DNA of 46,975 nt. Origin: an uncultured Prevotella sp. Lineage in GTDB: Bacteria > Bacteroidota > Bacteroidia > Bacteroidales > Bacteroidaceae. This document shows positions 34,142-43,569 of the stretch, piece by piece. Location of the stretch: positions 1-46,975 of the forward strand of contig CABVDL010000007.1 of assembly GCA_902497035.1 (NCBI GenBank), in the 5' to 3' direction. Made by a program: the position numbers and the translations under genes. The notes beneath the pieces are model-generated. The model was given only the letters and a program-made list of their open reading frames with translations. It did not search any database and was not told where the DNA came from. Every line of letters begins with the position of its first letter. The first letter of the stretch is position 1.

Positions 34142-35242
34142 TCATCTGAACCGCTTGCGCAGCCACTCATAGATGGTGCTCAGTACCTTGTCAGATACCG
34201 GGGCCTTGATACTTCTGTATTCCTGTTGCGTGCCGGTCTCACAGGGCAGCAGCAGGTGGTTGATGCCGTCAATGGCGACTGTCGTCACATCCTTGTCGTG
34301 GGCCAGGTAGCGCCTGACATTGCCGAGGTTCTGCCTGCAGTTGACCATCACGTCCTTTGTCCCGTTGATGGCCAGCACGGGGATGTTGACCTTACTCAGA
34401 TATTTCTCAGGATTGTAACGGATGAAGAAGCGGTACCACGGCGATGTGGCATTGAGCGCAAATGAATAGATAGGAAAGCGGAAATGGTCGAACTTTCCCG
34501 GAAAATCTCGCGCGAAACGCGCCGTATCCTGCCTTGTCCATTCATCGTAGGCTTTCCACAGCGCACCCGAAAGCGTCGCACTGTCGGCATCAGCATACTG
34601 ATAACAAAGACGGAACATGATTTTGTTGATGCTGTCGTAGCGCGCCTTGTCGTAGTCAGACAGTGCCTTTGTGGTGTGTACGATGTCGTAGTTCTGCTGG
34701 ATGACCGAGCTTAGGCCGTCGGTCATCAGCCCCGCGGCAGAGATGAAGAATGCGATATCCTTGCAGCGGGAGGCCGCAATGGAGCCACTCGCCCCTCCCT
34801 CACTATGCCCCAAAATGCCGATGGAGCGGCGCTTGATGTCCTTCCGTGTCTTGAGATACTCCACCGCTGCAATGGCATCCTTGGCAAAATCCTCCGTGGT
34901 GCATTTCTCATACACGCCATTGGTTCCGCCCACTCCACGGTCGTCAACTCGCAGCACGGCATAGCCGCGATGGCTCAGATACTCGGCAATCTGCTTATAT
35001 ACGGGGTGGCCGGCCATCATTCCGTCGCGGTTTTGGGGATAAGAGCCTGAAATGATGACGATGGCCGGTGACCGGCGCCGGCCCTCCGGCAAGGTAAGCG
35101 TACCGCTGAAGTGAATGGTATCGGCATTGTGAAACGTGACGTCAACCGACCTTATGCCGACCGTATCAGTCTTGGCGCTTACCGACACGCGGCCGCAAAG
35201 GCAGGCCAATTGGAAAATGATGAATAAGACTACTCGCTGCAT
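34142..35242 (-). CDS. secreted alpha/beta hydrolase
   Basis: The 366-residue protein has a signal peptide (about 1-23, MQRVVLFIIFQLACLCG) and a serine hydrolase fold. The nucleophile Ser147 sits in GHSEGG. The acid is probably Asp in NGTKDVMV near 313 and the histidine in GINHLL near 340. VIISGSYPQNRDG near 63 gives the oxyanion region. This resembles the serine aminopeptidase-like/acyl-peptidase and esterase group, so the substrate may be an ester or a peptide. I reject the longer frame to 35398 because it overlaps the previous gene. It is the last gene of the SusCD cluster, 88 bp behind the third TlpA-like gene. Confidence 0.85.
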   Translation of the reverse strand: MQRVVLFIIFQLACLCGRVSVSAKTDTVGIRSVDVTFHNADTIHFSGTLTLPEGRRRSPAIVIISGSYPQNRDGMMAGHPVYKQIAEYLSHRGYAVLRVDDRGVGGTNGVYEKCTTEDFAKDAIAAVEYLKTRKDIKRRSIGILGHSEGGASGSIAASRCKDIAFFISAAGLMTDGLSSVIQQNYDIVHTTKALSDYDKARYDSINKIMFRLCYQYADADSATLSGALWKAYDEWTRQDTARFARDFPGKFDHFRFPIYSFALNATSPWYRFFIRYNPEKYLSKVNIPVLAINGTKDVMVNCRQNLGNVRRYLAHDKDVTTVAIDGINHLLLPCETGTQQEYRSIKAPVSDKVLSTIYEWLRKRFR

Positions 35243-35330
35243 AAAAGATGTTCTAAAAGAGCAAGGCCGCAACCTTTTTCTAAAGAATTGCGACCCGCGT
35301 GACTGTTTACTTTTTATACTGCCAATCCGT

Positions 35331-37391
35331 TTATTTGCCGGACTTGAGGTGTGTGATGACCGTGCTGAGCTCATCGACGAGTGCCGTCGGACTGCCAAAG
35401 TAGCCGTTGCTCGCCCAGCGCACGTTGCCTTTCTGGTCGATAATCATCTTCATCGGAATACCGGAGGAATGGAACAGCTTGGCATAGTAGTCGTACATCT
35501 GCTCACGCTTTCCCTGCCCGTTGACGTTGTCGTAGCACACCTGGAAATTATATCCCTTCTCAGCTATGAACTTCTTGATTTCCTGACGGAACGTTTTTGA
35601 GGTTTCCATCGTCGCCACAAACAGGAACTGCACGTCCTTGTCGTCCTTGTATTTGTTGACAGCCATCTGCATGCCCGGCATGGCTGCCTTGCAAGGGGCA
35701 CACCAGGTTGCCCAGAAATCGACGACAATGATTTTTCCTTTGAGCGAGTTCATGTCGAGTTTGCCGCCCTGCATCCGCTCAAGAGAGAAATACCTGGCAG
35801 GCTTCGAGGTCAGCTCGGCCAGTACAGCCTGCCTTTGCTTCTCCAAAAGCGTGGATGACTTCAGGCCCTGCACATAGTCGTCAAAACCATTCTCGCTGCC
35901 ATGTTGCTTCACATAAGTCTGTTTGAGCACAGCCAGCATATCCGGTGAGGCCGCATTGGCATTCAGGCCCGCCACAATAACAGGCATCACCTCAGCGTCA
36001 CGCCCGTTGGCCCGCAGCATCTTCACATAGAAGTCATTGAAGTCAGAAGTCTTCACACCGTAATACTGCTTGAGGGTATCGCACAGTGCGACAGCCTCAT
36101 CCTTGCGTCCCACGTCGTTCAGGATTTTCGCATAGTCAAGCCAGGCAAAAGCGCCACGGCTGTAGAGCTGGTCTCTCCATTCCATCGGCGAATATACCAG
36201 CTCGCTACGTGCCTGAGGCTTGGTGAAGATGGCGTCGCGCAGCCTCGTGGCCAACGGATAGAGCTTCTGGGCACTGACATCACCACGCTCGTAGGGAATC
36301 TGTATGAGGTGCCAAAAATACGTCAGCATGGAGGAGACTGGCGAGAATGCCAATGACGGTATGACGCGGCTGTAGTCGCTGTCTTTCACAATTGGCGTAT
36401 AGACGTAGGCGCGCAACAGGTCTTCATAGTAATGGTCGGACAGGTCATCAGCGCGGAAGCGGTCCTCATACTCCTTGTAGGGATACTTCTTCAAGAACGC
36501 GGCAAAGAGGTTGGTCATACTGTCGAGATTATTCCGGGTTGCTTTAATGTCCAATGCGCGCAAATCCTGTTCCCGTTGAAATTCTCCGTTCGGATAACGA
36601 GTCCTTAGACTGTTGGCCACGTCGTTGGCAAGACTGTCGCTATGCAGCACATTGGTGGCCAAATAATAGGCGCGCAGCAGAAAGTCCTCGCTGACGGGCG
36701 ACTGCTTCTCAAGTCCGATTACATAGGAAGCTCCCTTCAGCAGGCTTGCCTTGTTGACCCCTGCCGTATCAGCAGCCGCATTGAGCTGCGTGGCATACCA
36801 ATAAACGAAAGGCAGCTGCGAAGGATTTCCCATCAGTTCCTGCTTCATCCAGAAGTGCTCCACGTCACTGGTGATACGGCGAAACTTCAGGTTCTGCACG
36901 GTTGGGATGCTCCAGCGGCCCATGTCCTCACCCCGCAGGATGGCCCATCCCAGACTGGCCGAGGGCATGTTCTGTCCTTTATCGGTCAATACAAAACTGG
37001 CATACTGCCACTCGTCACCGCCCACGTCGGCCGTGTCCCTGTCATAATACTTCCAGGCCAGGAGGGCCGTGCTGTCAGGCACGTGATAGTGAAACACCAG
37101 CTTGCCGTCTGCCTGCTTTTCCAACGGCATATCGATGGCGTGCCAGTAATAGTCCTTCCACTGATACAGCACCGAGCGGATATCCGTGCGGCCTTTCATG
37201 TAAGTCTTTGTCGGGTCGTAGGTCACCGTGATGTCCGTACCCGGCCTGACAGTCGTTGGCGAGATGGAGAACGCGGCGGACTGCGCATTTGCGGCAGACT
37301 GTCCAACAGCAGTCTGGGCATACGACGGAACAGCAAAGCTGACACAAACAGCTATTGCAGATAAAAAAGAAATAAGTTGATGCTTAATCAT
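35331..37391 (-). CDS. exported TlpA-like thioredoxin protein, copy 3 (three-domain form)
   Basis: The 686-residue protein has a signal peptide ending in SYAQ, a beta-sandwich-like domain at about 38-150 (SISPTTVRPGTDITVTY) and a long helical, TPR-like middle (about 165-510). A C-terminal TlpA/thioredoxin domain has FWATWCAPC with the active cysteines near 560-565 and a cis-Pro in SSGIPMKMI. It should act as a periplasmic thiol-disulfide oxidoreductase. It shares layout with copy 1 at 38907-40937 but the sequence has diverged (WCAPCKAAMPGM). It starts 13 bp after copy 2 ends. The substrate is unknown. Confidence 0.85.
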   Translation of the reverse strand: MIKHQLISFLSAIAVCVSFAVPSYAQTAVGQSAANAQSAAFSISPTTVRPGTDITVTYDPTKTYMKGRTDIRSVLYQWKDYYWHAIDMPLEKQADGKLVFHYHVPDSTALLAWKYYDRDTADVGGDEWQYASFVLTDKGQNMPSASLGWAILRGEDMGRWSIPTVQNLKFRRITSDVEHFWMKQELMGNPSQLPFVYWYATQLNAAADTAGVNKASLLKGASYVIGLEKQSPVSEDFLLRAYYLATNVLHSDSLANDVANSLRTRYPNGEFQREQDLRALDIKATRNNLDSMTNLFAAFLKKYPYKEYEDRFRADDLSDHYYEDLLRAYVYTPIVKDSDYSRVIPSLAFSPVSSMLTYFWHLIQIPYERGDVSAQKLYPLATRLRDAIFTKPQARSELVYSPMEWRDQLYSRGAFAWLDYAKILNDVGRKDEAVALCDTLKQYYGVKTSDFNDFYVKMLRANGRDAEVMPVIVAGLNANAASPDMLAVLKQTYVKQHGSENGFDDYVQGLKSSTLLEKQRQAVLAELTSKPARYFSLERMQGGKLDMNSLKGKIIVVDFWATWCAPCKAAMPGMQMAVNKYKDDKDVQFLFVATMETSKTFRQEIKKFIAEKGYNFQVCYDNVNGQGKREQMYDYYAKLFHSSGIPMKMIIDQKGNVRWASNGYFGSPTALVDELSTVITHLKSGK

Positions 37392-37404
37392 TTTTCGTCT
37401 AATT

Positions 37405-38832
37405 CTATTGTTGCCCCTCGTTTCTTAATATCTCAATCACGGCTGCAATCTCATCCTCCAGTCCGCTGGGGCTGCCGCCGTAGCCCTCGGCGCGGTAACG
37501 CAGACGGCCGTTCTTGAGGATGGCTTTCTGCGGGATGCCGCTCGTACCATGGAACATTGTCTTATACACCAGGTTCATGTCTTTTTTCCCCGGCGTGGCG
37601 TTGTCAAAAAGCACGAGCATGTCGTCGAAGCTGTAGCCCTTGCGCTTCCACACCCTCGTCGGGCCCTGCTTGTCGCCGGGCACGTCCTGGGTATCGACGA
37701 AATAGAAATGGACGTGCGGGTCGTTCTTGTATTTGTTCACCGCCATCTGCATACCCTCGAGGGCCGCAATGCATGGGGCGCACCATGTAGCCCAGAAGTC
37801 GAGGACGATAATGTCGTCCTTGCCGAATGAGGCCGACGACACCTCGGTGTCCTTGATGCTCTTCATGGTCCAGGGCATGTAAGGCTCGTCGACCATGCCC
37901 CTCATCACGTCGGCCTTGAGGTTCTCAAGGTATGCCGGTGACTTCAGTGAGTTGAGGTAGGCGTCCCATGTGGCGGCGGGCTTGGGATTGGCATTGTCAT
38001 AGTGTGACCGCAGCATCGCCGTGAGATTCTTGGTCATCAGTCCCGTCGAGGCCGCCCCCTCCATTCCTTTTACAGCCTCGTCGTTGCGGCCCAGCGCAAC
38101 GAGGGCTTTCACATACGCCTCGTTGCCCTGCGGATACTGGTTGTAGCGCACCTGCGGGTCGGTAATACGGTTGAGGCAGTTGACCGCGTCTCCGTTCCGG
38201 CCGCTCCGCTGCAAGATTTCCGTCTCCACGGCAAGATAATAATTAAGGTCGTGCAACTGCTGCGAGGCATCCACTTTCTTCCCGTCGCCATAGAAGTCAT
38301 AGCGCTCCGGGGCCTTGGCTATCATTTCCCGCGTCATCTTCTCGGCAATATCGACATAGCTTCCCGGGTCAATGGGAGCCTTCATGATGTTGAACATCAC
38401 TGTGTGTCGATACAGGTCAACCAGCATGTCGAAACTCATTTCCTTCATCACCTCCTCCAGTCTGTCGTACATTTTCTGCTTATAGAGGAACCGGCTGTAG
38501 GCGTTGTAGAAATTGACATAGACATATCCCTGGTCATCCGGATGCGCGATGTACTCGCTTATCGGAAAGGCTTTGCGGAAGGCCTCGGCTTCCTTGATGT
38601 AAGCCTCAGGGTTTGACATATTGAGATGCTCGGCCATCTCGCGCCTCGCAAATTTTCCCCGCGGATATTTCTTCAGCAGCTTCGCCTTGACCTTGGCTGC
38701 CGCCGCCGTGTCCTTTTTCTGAAAGGCCAGGGTAAAATAAGTGTCTGTCAGTTTCTTTTCTTCATCCGTCTGTGCCAACAAGGCCAGAGGCATGATGAAT
38801 AAGGTTCCCAAAAGTAATAACCTTAACTTCAT
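37405..38832 (-). CDS. exported TlpA-like thioredoxin protein, copy 2 (lacks N-terminal beta domain)
   Basis: The 475-residue protein has a signal peptide (MKLRLLLLGTLFIMPLALLA), then directly the helical TPR-like region (about 23-310) and a TlpA-type thioredoxin domain. The active site FWATWCAPC is near 349, and cis-Pro lies in TSGIPQKAIL. It corresponds to the last two thirds of copy 1, sharing the adjacent AALEGMQMAV and KYKND and the ending GSPSGL. The N-terminal beta-sandwich domain present in copies 1 and 3 is missing. It probably arose by duplication within this cluster. It lies 74 bp behind copy 1 and 13 bp ahead of copy 3. Confidence 0.85.
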   Translation of the reverse strand: MKLRLLLLGTLFIMPLALLAQTDEEKKLTDTYFTLAFQKKDTAAAAKVKAKLLKKYPRGKFARREMAEHLNMSNPEAYIKEAEAFRKAFPISEYIAHPDDQGYVYVNFYNAYSRFLYKQKMYDRLEEVMKEMSFDMLVDLYRHTVMFNIMKAPIDPGSYVDIAEKMTREMIAKAPERYDFYGDGKKVDASQQLHDLNYYLAVETEILQRSGRNGDAVNCLNRITDPQVRYNQYPQGNEAYVKALVALGRNDEAVKGMEGAASTGLMTKNLTAMLRSHYDNANPKPAATWDAYLNSLKSPAYLENLKADVMRGMVDEPYMPWTMKSIKDTEVSSASFGKDDIIVLDFWATWCAPCIAALEGMQMAVNKYKNDPHVHFYFVDTQDVPGDKQGPTRVWKRKGYSFDDMLVLFDNATPGKKDMNLVYKTMFHGTSGIPQKAILKNGRLRYRAEGYGGSPSGLEDEIAAVIEILRNEGQQ

Positions 38833-38906
38833 AATTTCTATTTGTTTTATCTATTTGTATATTCTCCTGTCAAGTCCTTTGCCGTCCCCGATTTCACGAT
38901 TATACA

Positions 38907-40937
38907 TCATTCTTCTGCCTTCAGAAGTTCGATGACCGTGGACAGCTCCTCCATCAGTCCGCTGGGACTTCCACTGTAACCGCTGGCACGATAGCGCACA
39001 CGGCCGTTCATCAGCACTGCTTTCTGAGGAATGCCGGAGGCGTGGGGGAAAAGTTTCATGTAGGTTTCGGCATTATCACGTCCGTGGCTGTCTTTACCGC
39101 CCAAGTCGATGACAACATCCATATCATGGTAGCCTTTGCGCTTCCAGAATGCGGCCATCTCTTCTTTTGTCGGCTTATCCTGTGTACATACGAAATAGAA
39201 CTTCACACGTGAATCGTTTTTGTACTTGTCCACAGCCATCTGCATGCCCTCCAGGGCAGCCACGCACGGTGCGCACCATGTAGCCCAGAAATCAAGGATA
39301 ACAATCTCGTCCTTTTTGAAATCATTGGAATTGACACCCGGTGCAAGCATCTCACCCAACCCGAATGCCGGATAAGGCTCATTGACCATTTCTGCCTTAA
39401 CGCGGGCAACCAGCTTCTGCTTGTCTGCATCAGGTTTGAGCGACGCTAACCAATTGTCGAAACCATTGGCATCATTGGGATAATGAGCCACATAATAAGC
39501 TTTGACATCCTTCAGCAGGTTGGCTGTCAGCTTGCCACCGCGTGCTGCGGCAAGAAGTACTGTATCAGCCTTGGCGTTCTGCCCTAACTGGCGCAGGCAT
39601 GTGATGTAGGCCTCATTGCCCAGGTCATCGACATTAGTCCTGGGTGAGATGCTTATGGACTCGAAAGCGTCAACTCCGTCCTGCCAAGCGCCTGCCCTAC
39701 GGCAAAGCTCCGTATAGACAGCTTTGAAAAAGTTCAGCTCCAACTTGTTTTGCCATGCTACCTGAGTGGGTGACAGCGAAATGCCTGAAAGGTTCTCCTC
39801 TGCGTTGTCAGCTTTCGCTTCCATCTCGTCAATCATGGCCTTTGCCACTCTCCGGTACGTTTTAGGATCCTCATTGAACTTCATGGCCTGTTTAGGGCAA
39901 TGGATAAACGCATCTGCAAGCATCTGGAAATTCATATCCGGGAGTATTTCTATGAGCTTGTCATACGCTTTCTGCTTGAACAAAATCGAAGTCAGCCTAC
40001 GGTAAAAGTTGTCATACAAGAAGAAATGGCTGTCCTCTGCCTTTGTGGTATAGGCCTGTTGAATAGGAAAGTCTTTCCTCAATTTCCATGCAGCCTTAAG
40101 GAAAGACTTGTCGTCAAGCCTCATATTGCCCAGCTCTGTCAACCGCTGCCTTCTTGCGAGAATGCCATGAGGATATTTTTTAATTATCTGCTTCCGTACG
40201 CTGTCCGCCTGTGCAGGACGGTTTAAGTCAATGTCATACGTAAATGCAAGGTTAAGCATATCCTCCTCTGACATGGGATTTACCTTCTTCAGCTTCTCTG
40301 CTAAATTATTGACGGCACCTGTTGAATTATCCTTAGACATATTCTCAAGCACCGACTTGATTACATTGAAATAATTCTGCCATTTGTTCTGGAAATGCTT
40401 CGTTTCCAAATCAATCCAGAACATCATGGCCTTATCGCTAATTTCTTTGTAGTCTTTAGGGAAGAAGTCAGGGATAGAGAAATTCAGCGACGGTTTCCTC
40501 GTCAGGCCCCATCCCACAAAATTGCCCGGCATGGCACGATGGGCACTTGAACCGACACGATAGAGAAACTGCCCGTCACCTGTGTCAATAGCGACAGGTT
40601 GCGTGCTGAACGTGGGTTGTATCTTAATAGCCAGAAGTGCACAGTCGGCAGGAAGGTTAATAGAGCCTCTCCAAACGTTGTCTCCAACATTGTCCAACGC
40701 CACATCCGTCACCTGCCAGCGGTAGTTATCATAAAGCCAGGCAATGGCGACCAGCTTTTCCATACCGCCCAAAGGGCCTCCCTTGGCATTATAGGTCAAC
40801 GTAAGTGACTGGCCTGAGACAGGATTGGAAGGTTGCAAGGACAGCCTGCTTGCAATTGTGCTGTCACCTTGACTTTTAGCCATGGCATTGACCAGTCCCA
40901 AACAGACAATGCATACTGACAAAAGAAATCTTTTCAT
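38907..40937 (-). CDS. exported TlpA-like thioredoxin protein, copy 1 (three-domain form)
   Basis: The 676-residue protein has a signal peptide of about 21 residues and a beta-rich domain at 28-130 (LSLQPSNPVSGQSLTLTYNA). A helical TPR-like region follows (about 165-510), then a TlpA/thioredoxin domain with FWATWCAPC near 554 and cis-Pro in ASGIPQKAVL. The thioredoxin core should reduce or exchange disulfides in the periplasm or at the outer membrane. It is closest to copy 2 in the thioredoxin part and to copy 3 in architecture. A weak hairpin (40978-41006) separates it from the lipoprotein gene upstream, so its expression may be lower than that of SusCD. Confidence 0.85.
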   Translation of the reverse strand: MKRFLLSVCIVCLGLVNAMAKSQGDSTIASRLSLQPSNPVSGQSLTLTYNAKGGPLGGMEKLVAIAWLYDNYRWQVTDVALDNVGDNVWRGSINLPADCALLAIKIQPTFSTQPVAIDTGDGQFLYRVGSSAHRAMPGNFVGWGLTRKPSLNFSIPDFFPKDYKEISDKAMMFWIDLETKHFQNKWQNYFNVIKSVLENMSKDNSTGAVNNLAEKLKKVNPMSEEDMLNLAFTYDIDLNRPAQADSVRKQIIKKYPHGILARRQRLTELGNMRLDDKSFLKAAWKLRKDFPIQQAYTTKAEDSHFFLYDNFYRRLTSILFKQKAYDKLIEILPDMNFQMLADAFIHCPKQAMKFNEDPKTYRRVAKAMIDEMEAKADNAEENLSGISLSPTQVAWQNKLELNFFKAVYTELCRRAGAWQDGVDAFESISISPRTNVDDLGNEAYITCLRQLGQNAKADTVLLAAARGGKLTANLLKDVKAYYVAHYPNDANGFDNWLASLKPDADKQKLVARVKAEMVNEPYPAFGLGEMLAPGVNSNDFKKDEIVILDFWATWCAPCVAALEGMQMAVDKYKNDSRVKFYFVCTQDKPTKEEMAAFWKRKGYHDMDVVIDLGGKDSHGRDNAETYMKLFPHASGIPQKAVLMNGRVRYRASGYSGSPSGLMEELSTVIELLKAEE

Positions 40938-40977
40938 CGTTAATAATCTCGTGATAAGTTATTTTGAAAAACTTAAA

Positions 40978-41006
40978 GCCTGTCCGGCATTTTGTACTGG
41001 GCAGGC
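40978..41006 (-). terminator. weak hairpin between the lipoprotein gene and TlpA-like copy 1
   Basis: GCCTGTCC and GGGCAGGC form an 8-bp stem with one G-U pair. On the minus strand it is followed by TTTAAGTTTTTC, an imperfect U run. It may attenuate and not stop transcription of the downstream genes. Confidence 0.4.
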
Positions 41007-41039
41007 AAGCATTTAGCAACATCTATAGTGATTGTCTGA

Positions 41040-42041
41040 CTAATTCGTTGCAATGGCTCTAAGGTCGATATTGTAATTGTCCTTATAGTAGTTGAGGATG
41101 ATGTTCCACTTCTTCGCCACCGTGGGGTAAGCAAGGAAAGCGGCAACCTCTTCATCTGTAGCATTGAGTATTTGCGACATATAGTACTGATAATCAGCAT
41201 TCTTTCGCTTAGACTCCGTAGGAAAGCCATACGTCACGTCCCAGTAATCGGAGCCATAGCTGATATAGTAAATCTCATTGTACATGCTCCAGCCATATTG
41301 TGAGTATTTGGGAAGGAAGCCACGGTTGCGCAGGGCAGCAAGATCCTCGTCAGTGTATTCATACGAAGTTTCACCCCATGATGTAGTGGTCGAGGTCATA
41401 TGCGGTTTGGTGGTATAGTCGGAAACCTCGAAGAATTCCTGTGGCAACGTGATCAGCCCCCGTGCCTGATAGTAGCTCCATAAGGCATTGAAAAGCTCTA
41501 TCTTGTTGGCTTTCTTCGTAGCGGCATCCATCGTTTTCACCTTGCCCATGTTGGCAATGATGATAGAGTTGCCGTTAATCTGATAGTTGAGCATACTCTT
41601 CCTGATGTAGCCGCCTCCGAAGTCTCTGACGTAATACAGTGAATCAGCAAGGAATACGCGATAAGGCATGCCTCCTTTTTTCAGGAAGTCATCGGTGAAA
41701 TATTTCAGCCAGATATCCTCAATGTAGTCAAGCATGGCGTCAACATCGGTCGGTTTGCCTAAGGTCACCACATACGAGCCATTATTATTGGCCGCACCGG
41801 TATTAGGCACCCAAAAGGCATCCTTAGAAGTGTAATTGTAGAGCACATACGACCCGTATTTCTGATAGTATTGCATGATACGGCTGTTGGCCTCATCCGA
41901 AGCTCCCGATTGTGGCAGTGTGTAGTCGTCGTAGATTTCAATAGGACTGCCCACCTCGTCACTGTCGGAGCATGCCGTAAAATTCACGACTACTGCCGAT
42001 GCAACCAGTATCATTAAGAAATGAATATATTTCATAGCCAA
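41040..42041 (-). CDS. SusD-linked lipoprotein resembling zinc metallopeptidase Mx1, active site missing
   Basis: The 333-residue lipoprotein has its lipobox cysteine at about 24 (VNFTAC). Size, position after SusD and the ending (KKWNIILNYYKDNYNIDLRAI) match the putative metallopeptidases, Peptidase_Mx1-type, common behind SusD genes. Those carry a HExxH-type zinc motif mid-protein and a downstream acidic ligand. Here the matching region (ELFNALWSYYQARGL, about 178-192) has no HExxH, and there is none elsewhere in the protein. If the family call is right it is a binding protein and not a protease. It is probably on the cell surface next to SusD, 25 bp behind which it starts. Confidence 0.6.
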   Translation of the reverse strand: MAMKYIHFLMILVASAVVVNFTACSDSDEVGSPIEIYDDYTLPQSGASDEANSRIMQYYQKYGSYVLYNYTSKDAFWVPNTGAANNNGSYVVTLGKPTDVDAMLDYIEDIWLKYFTDDFLKKGGMPYRVFLADSLYYVRDFGGGYIRKSMLNYQINGNSIIIANMGKVKTMDAATKKANKIELFNALWSYYQARGLITLPQEFFEVSDYTTKPHMTSTTTSWGETSYEYTDEDLAALRNRGFLPKYSQYGWSMYNEIYYISYGSDYWDVTYGFPTESKRKNADYQYYMSQILNATDEEVAAFLAYPTVAKKWNIILNYYKDNYNIDLRAIATN

Positions 42042-42066
42042 TTGTATTAATCGTTTATTGTGAGAA

Positions 42067-43557
42067 TTATTCGCTTACCTCCACAGGTTGCCTCTCGCTC
42101 TCATTGCGACTTGCATTCTGCTCTATCAAGGTATTCTTCGTTATCACACTTCTTGGGATTGGGATGGTGTAGAGCGGGTCGTTGTGTTTCAGAGTATACA
42201 TAAGCTTGGGGCCACCCGCAGCAGCACGATAAGGGTGCTGAATCTCAGGCATGCCCTGACGGCGGAGGTCAAACCAGCGGGTACCCTCAAAGCAGAATTC
42301 CCGACGGCGCTCCAGTCTGATTTCTTTGAGCAATTCGTCGCCTGACAGATTCTTGTTGGAGTAGTTCTTATAACGAGTAGCGCAGAACGTGTTGAAATCA
42401 GCCAGAGCGTCAGCCTCTTTGCCAAGCAGCGCCTCTGCCTCCATCTTGTTGAGGTAAGCCTCAGCAGTACGGATATTCTGACTAAGCCCAGCCGCATGAT
42501 CCTTCAAAATGACATCGGTATTGTCTGCCAATGTAAGTCCGTATTGCAGCCAGCGCAGGTCATTATCCTGGTCCCATATAGCCCGGAAGCCTGTGGCGTG
42601 TCCAGCCCAGTAGTTCTGGCCCATGTCCCATGGATCAGGCCCGAAGATCCATGTCACCTCAGGATTGGAATAGCTGAAAGGATTATATTGCGAAGCCTTA
42701 TAGCTCTCACCCAGCTCAGAGGGAAGGTTCATCAGACGAATGCCCTGCTTAAGAGCCTTATTAGCCTCATCGATGCAGTCCTGATAACGTTCCATGAAGA
42801 GGTAGACGCGCGAGAGCAGAATGTGGATGGTAGGCTGATTGATGCGATAGTTCGACGTAAGAATGTCAAGGGGGTCCATCAGTTTGGCAGCCTCCTGCAA
42901 GTCAGGAACTATCAGATTATCATACACCTCACCCACGGTGGAACGGGCTATGCCGTCTGTTGAGAGATTGGCATTGGTCTTCAATGGGACACCCAAACCG
43001 TCCTTATTATAGTTGTAGGGCTCACCGTAAATATTTACAAGTGTCCAGTAGAGAAAAGCCCTTACGGCCAGCGCCTCGGCCTTCACGCGGTCTTTGTCGT
43101 TTTGCGCGCCATAGGCATCGTCAATGTCATCAAGTACAGCATTGCAGCCCATGATTTTCGAATAAAACTGACCATAGGTCGTTGACGAGGCCGTTGCATT
43201 AATCTCATTGCCATATCCGTCCTGGTCCTGAGAGTAGGGCTGCCAGGTGTAATAGGGCATCGGGGTCACCGTGGCTGACTGCCCTGCAAAGTTGTCAATC
43301 TCCGGGTAAGGCCAAGGCTGAGTATAGTCATAGCCCTTGTAGTCGAGATAACCCTCACAGTCATCGTCCATGTATGACAGCCAAGCATATGAGGGAGAAT
43401 AATGGTCAGGATAGCCATTACCAATGAGCAACTCAGAAAAATCCGTGGCTGTCTTTGGAATCATCTCACTCTGCGACTCCTCATCAAGAAAGTTGCCGCA
43501 GCTCTGCAACAATACGGCTGCGGCAATAGCCGCAATCCCAAGAATATATTTTTTCAT
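42067..43557 (-). CDS. SusD/RagB-family nutrient-binding outer-membrane lipoprotein
   Basis: The 496-residue surface lipoprotein forms the lid over a SusC barrel and holds the ligand before import. The signal ends in LLQSCG (Cys20). TPR-like helices lie at about 140-270 (AEALAVRAFLYWTLVNIYGE is the classic SusD signature). The late signature LLKEIRLERRREFCFEGTRW precedes FDLRRQG. It starts 12 bp after SusC ends. The ligand cannot be read from the sequence. The absence of glycan-degrading genes in the cluster argues against a polysaccharide. Confidence 0.95.
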   Translation of the reverse strand: MKKYILGIAAIAAAVLLQSCGNFLDEESQSEMIPKTATDFSELLIGNGYPDHYSPSYAWLSYMDDDCEGYLDYKGYDYTQPWPYPEIDNFAGQSATVTPMPYYTWQPYSQDQDGYGNEINATASSTTYGQFYSKIMGCNAVLDDIDDAYGAQNDKDRVKAEALAVRAFLYWTLVNIYGEPYNYNKDGLGVPLKTNANLSTDGIARSTVGEVYDNLIVPDLQEAAKLMDPLDILTSNYRINQPTIHILLSRVYLFMERYQDCIDEANKALKQGIRLMNLPSELGESYKASQYNPFSYSNPEVTWIFGPDPWDMGQNYWAGHATGFRAIWDQDNDLRWLQYGLTLADNTDVILKDHAAGLSQNIRTAEAYLNKMEAEALLGKEADALADFNTFCATRYKNYSNKNLSGDELLKEIRLERRREFCFEGTRWFDLRRQGMPEIQHPYRAAAGGPKLMYTLKHNDPLYTIPIPRSVITKNTLIEQNASRNESERQPVEVSE

Positions 43558-43569
43558 GCTTTAATCGTT

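Noticed and set aside
35243..35398. N-terminal extension of the alpha/beta hydrolase
   Set aside because: It would overlap the end of the TlpA-like gene and place a basic tail before a clear signal peptide.
40978..41006. The hairpin as a full terminator splitting the SusCD cluster into two operons
   Set aside because: The stem is short with a G-U pair and the U run is broken. All genes on both sides keep the same strand and close spacing.
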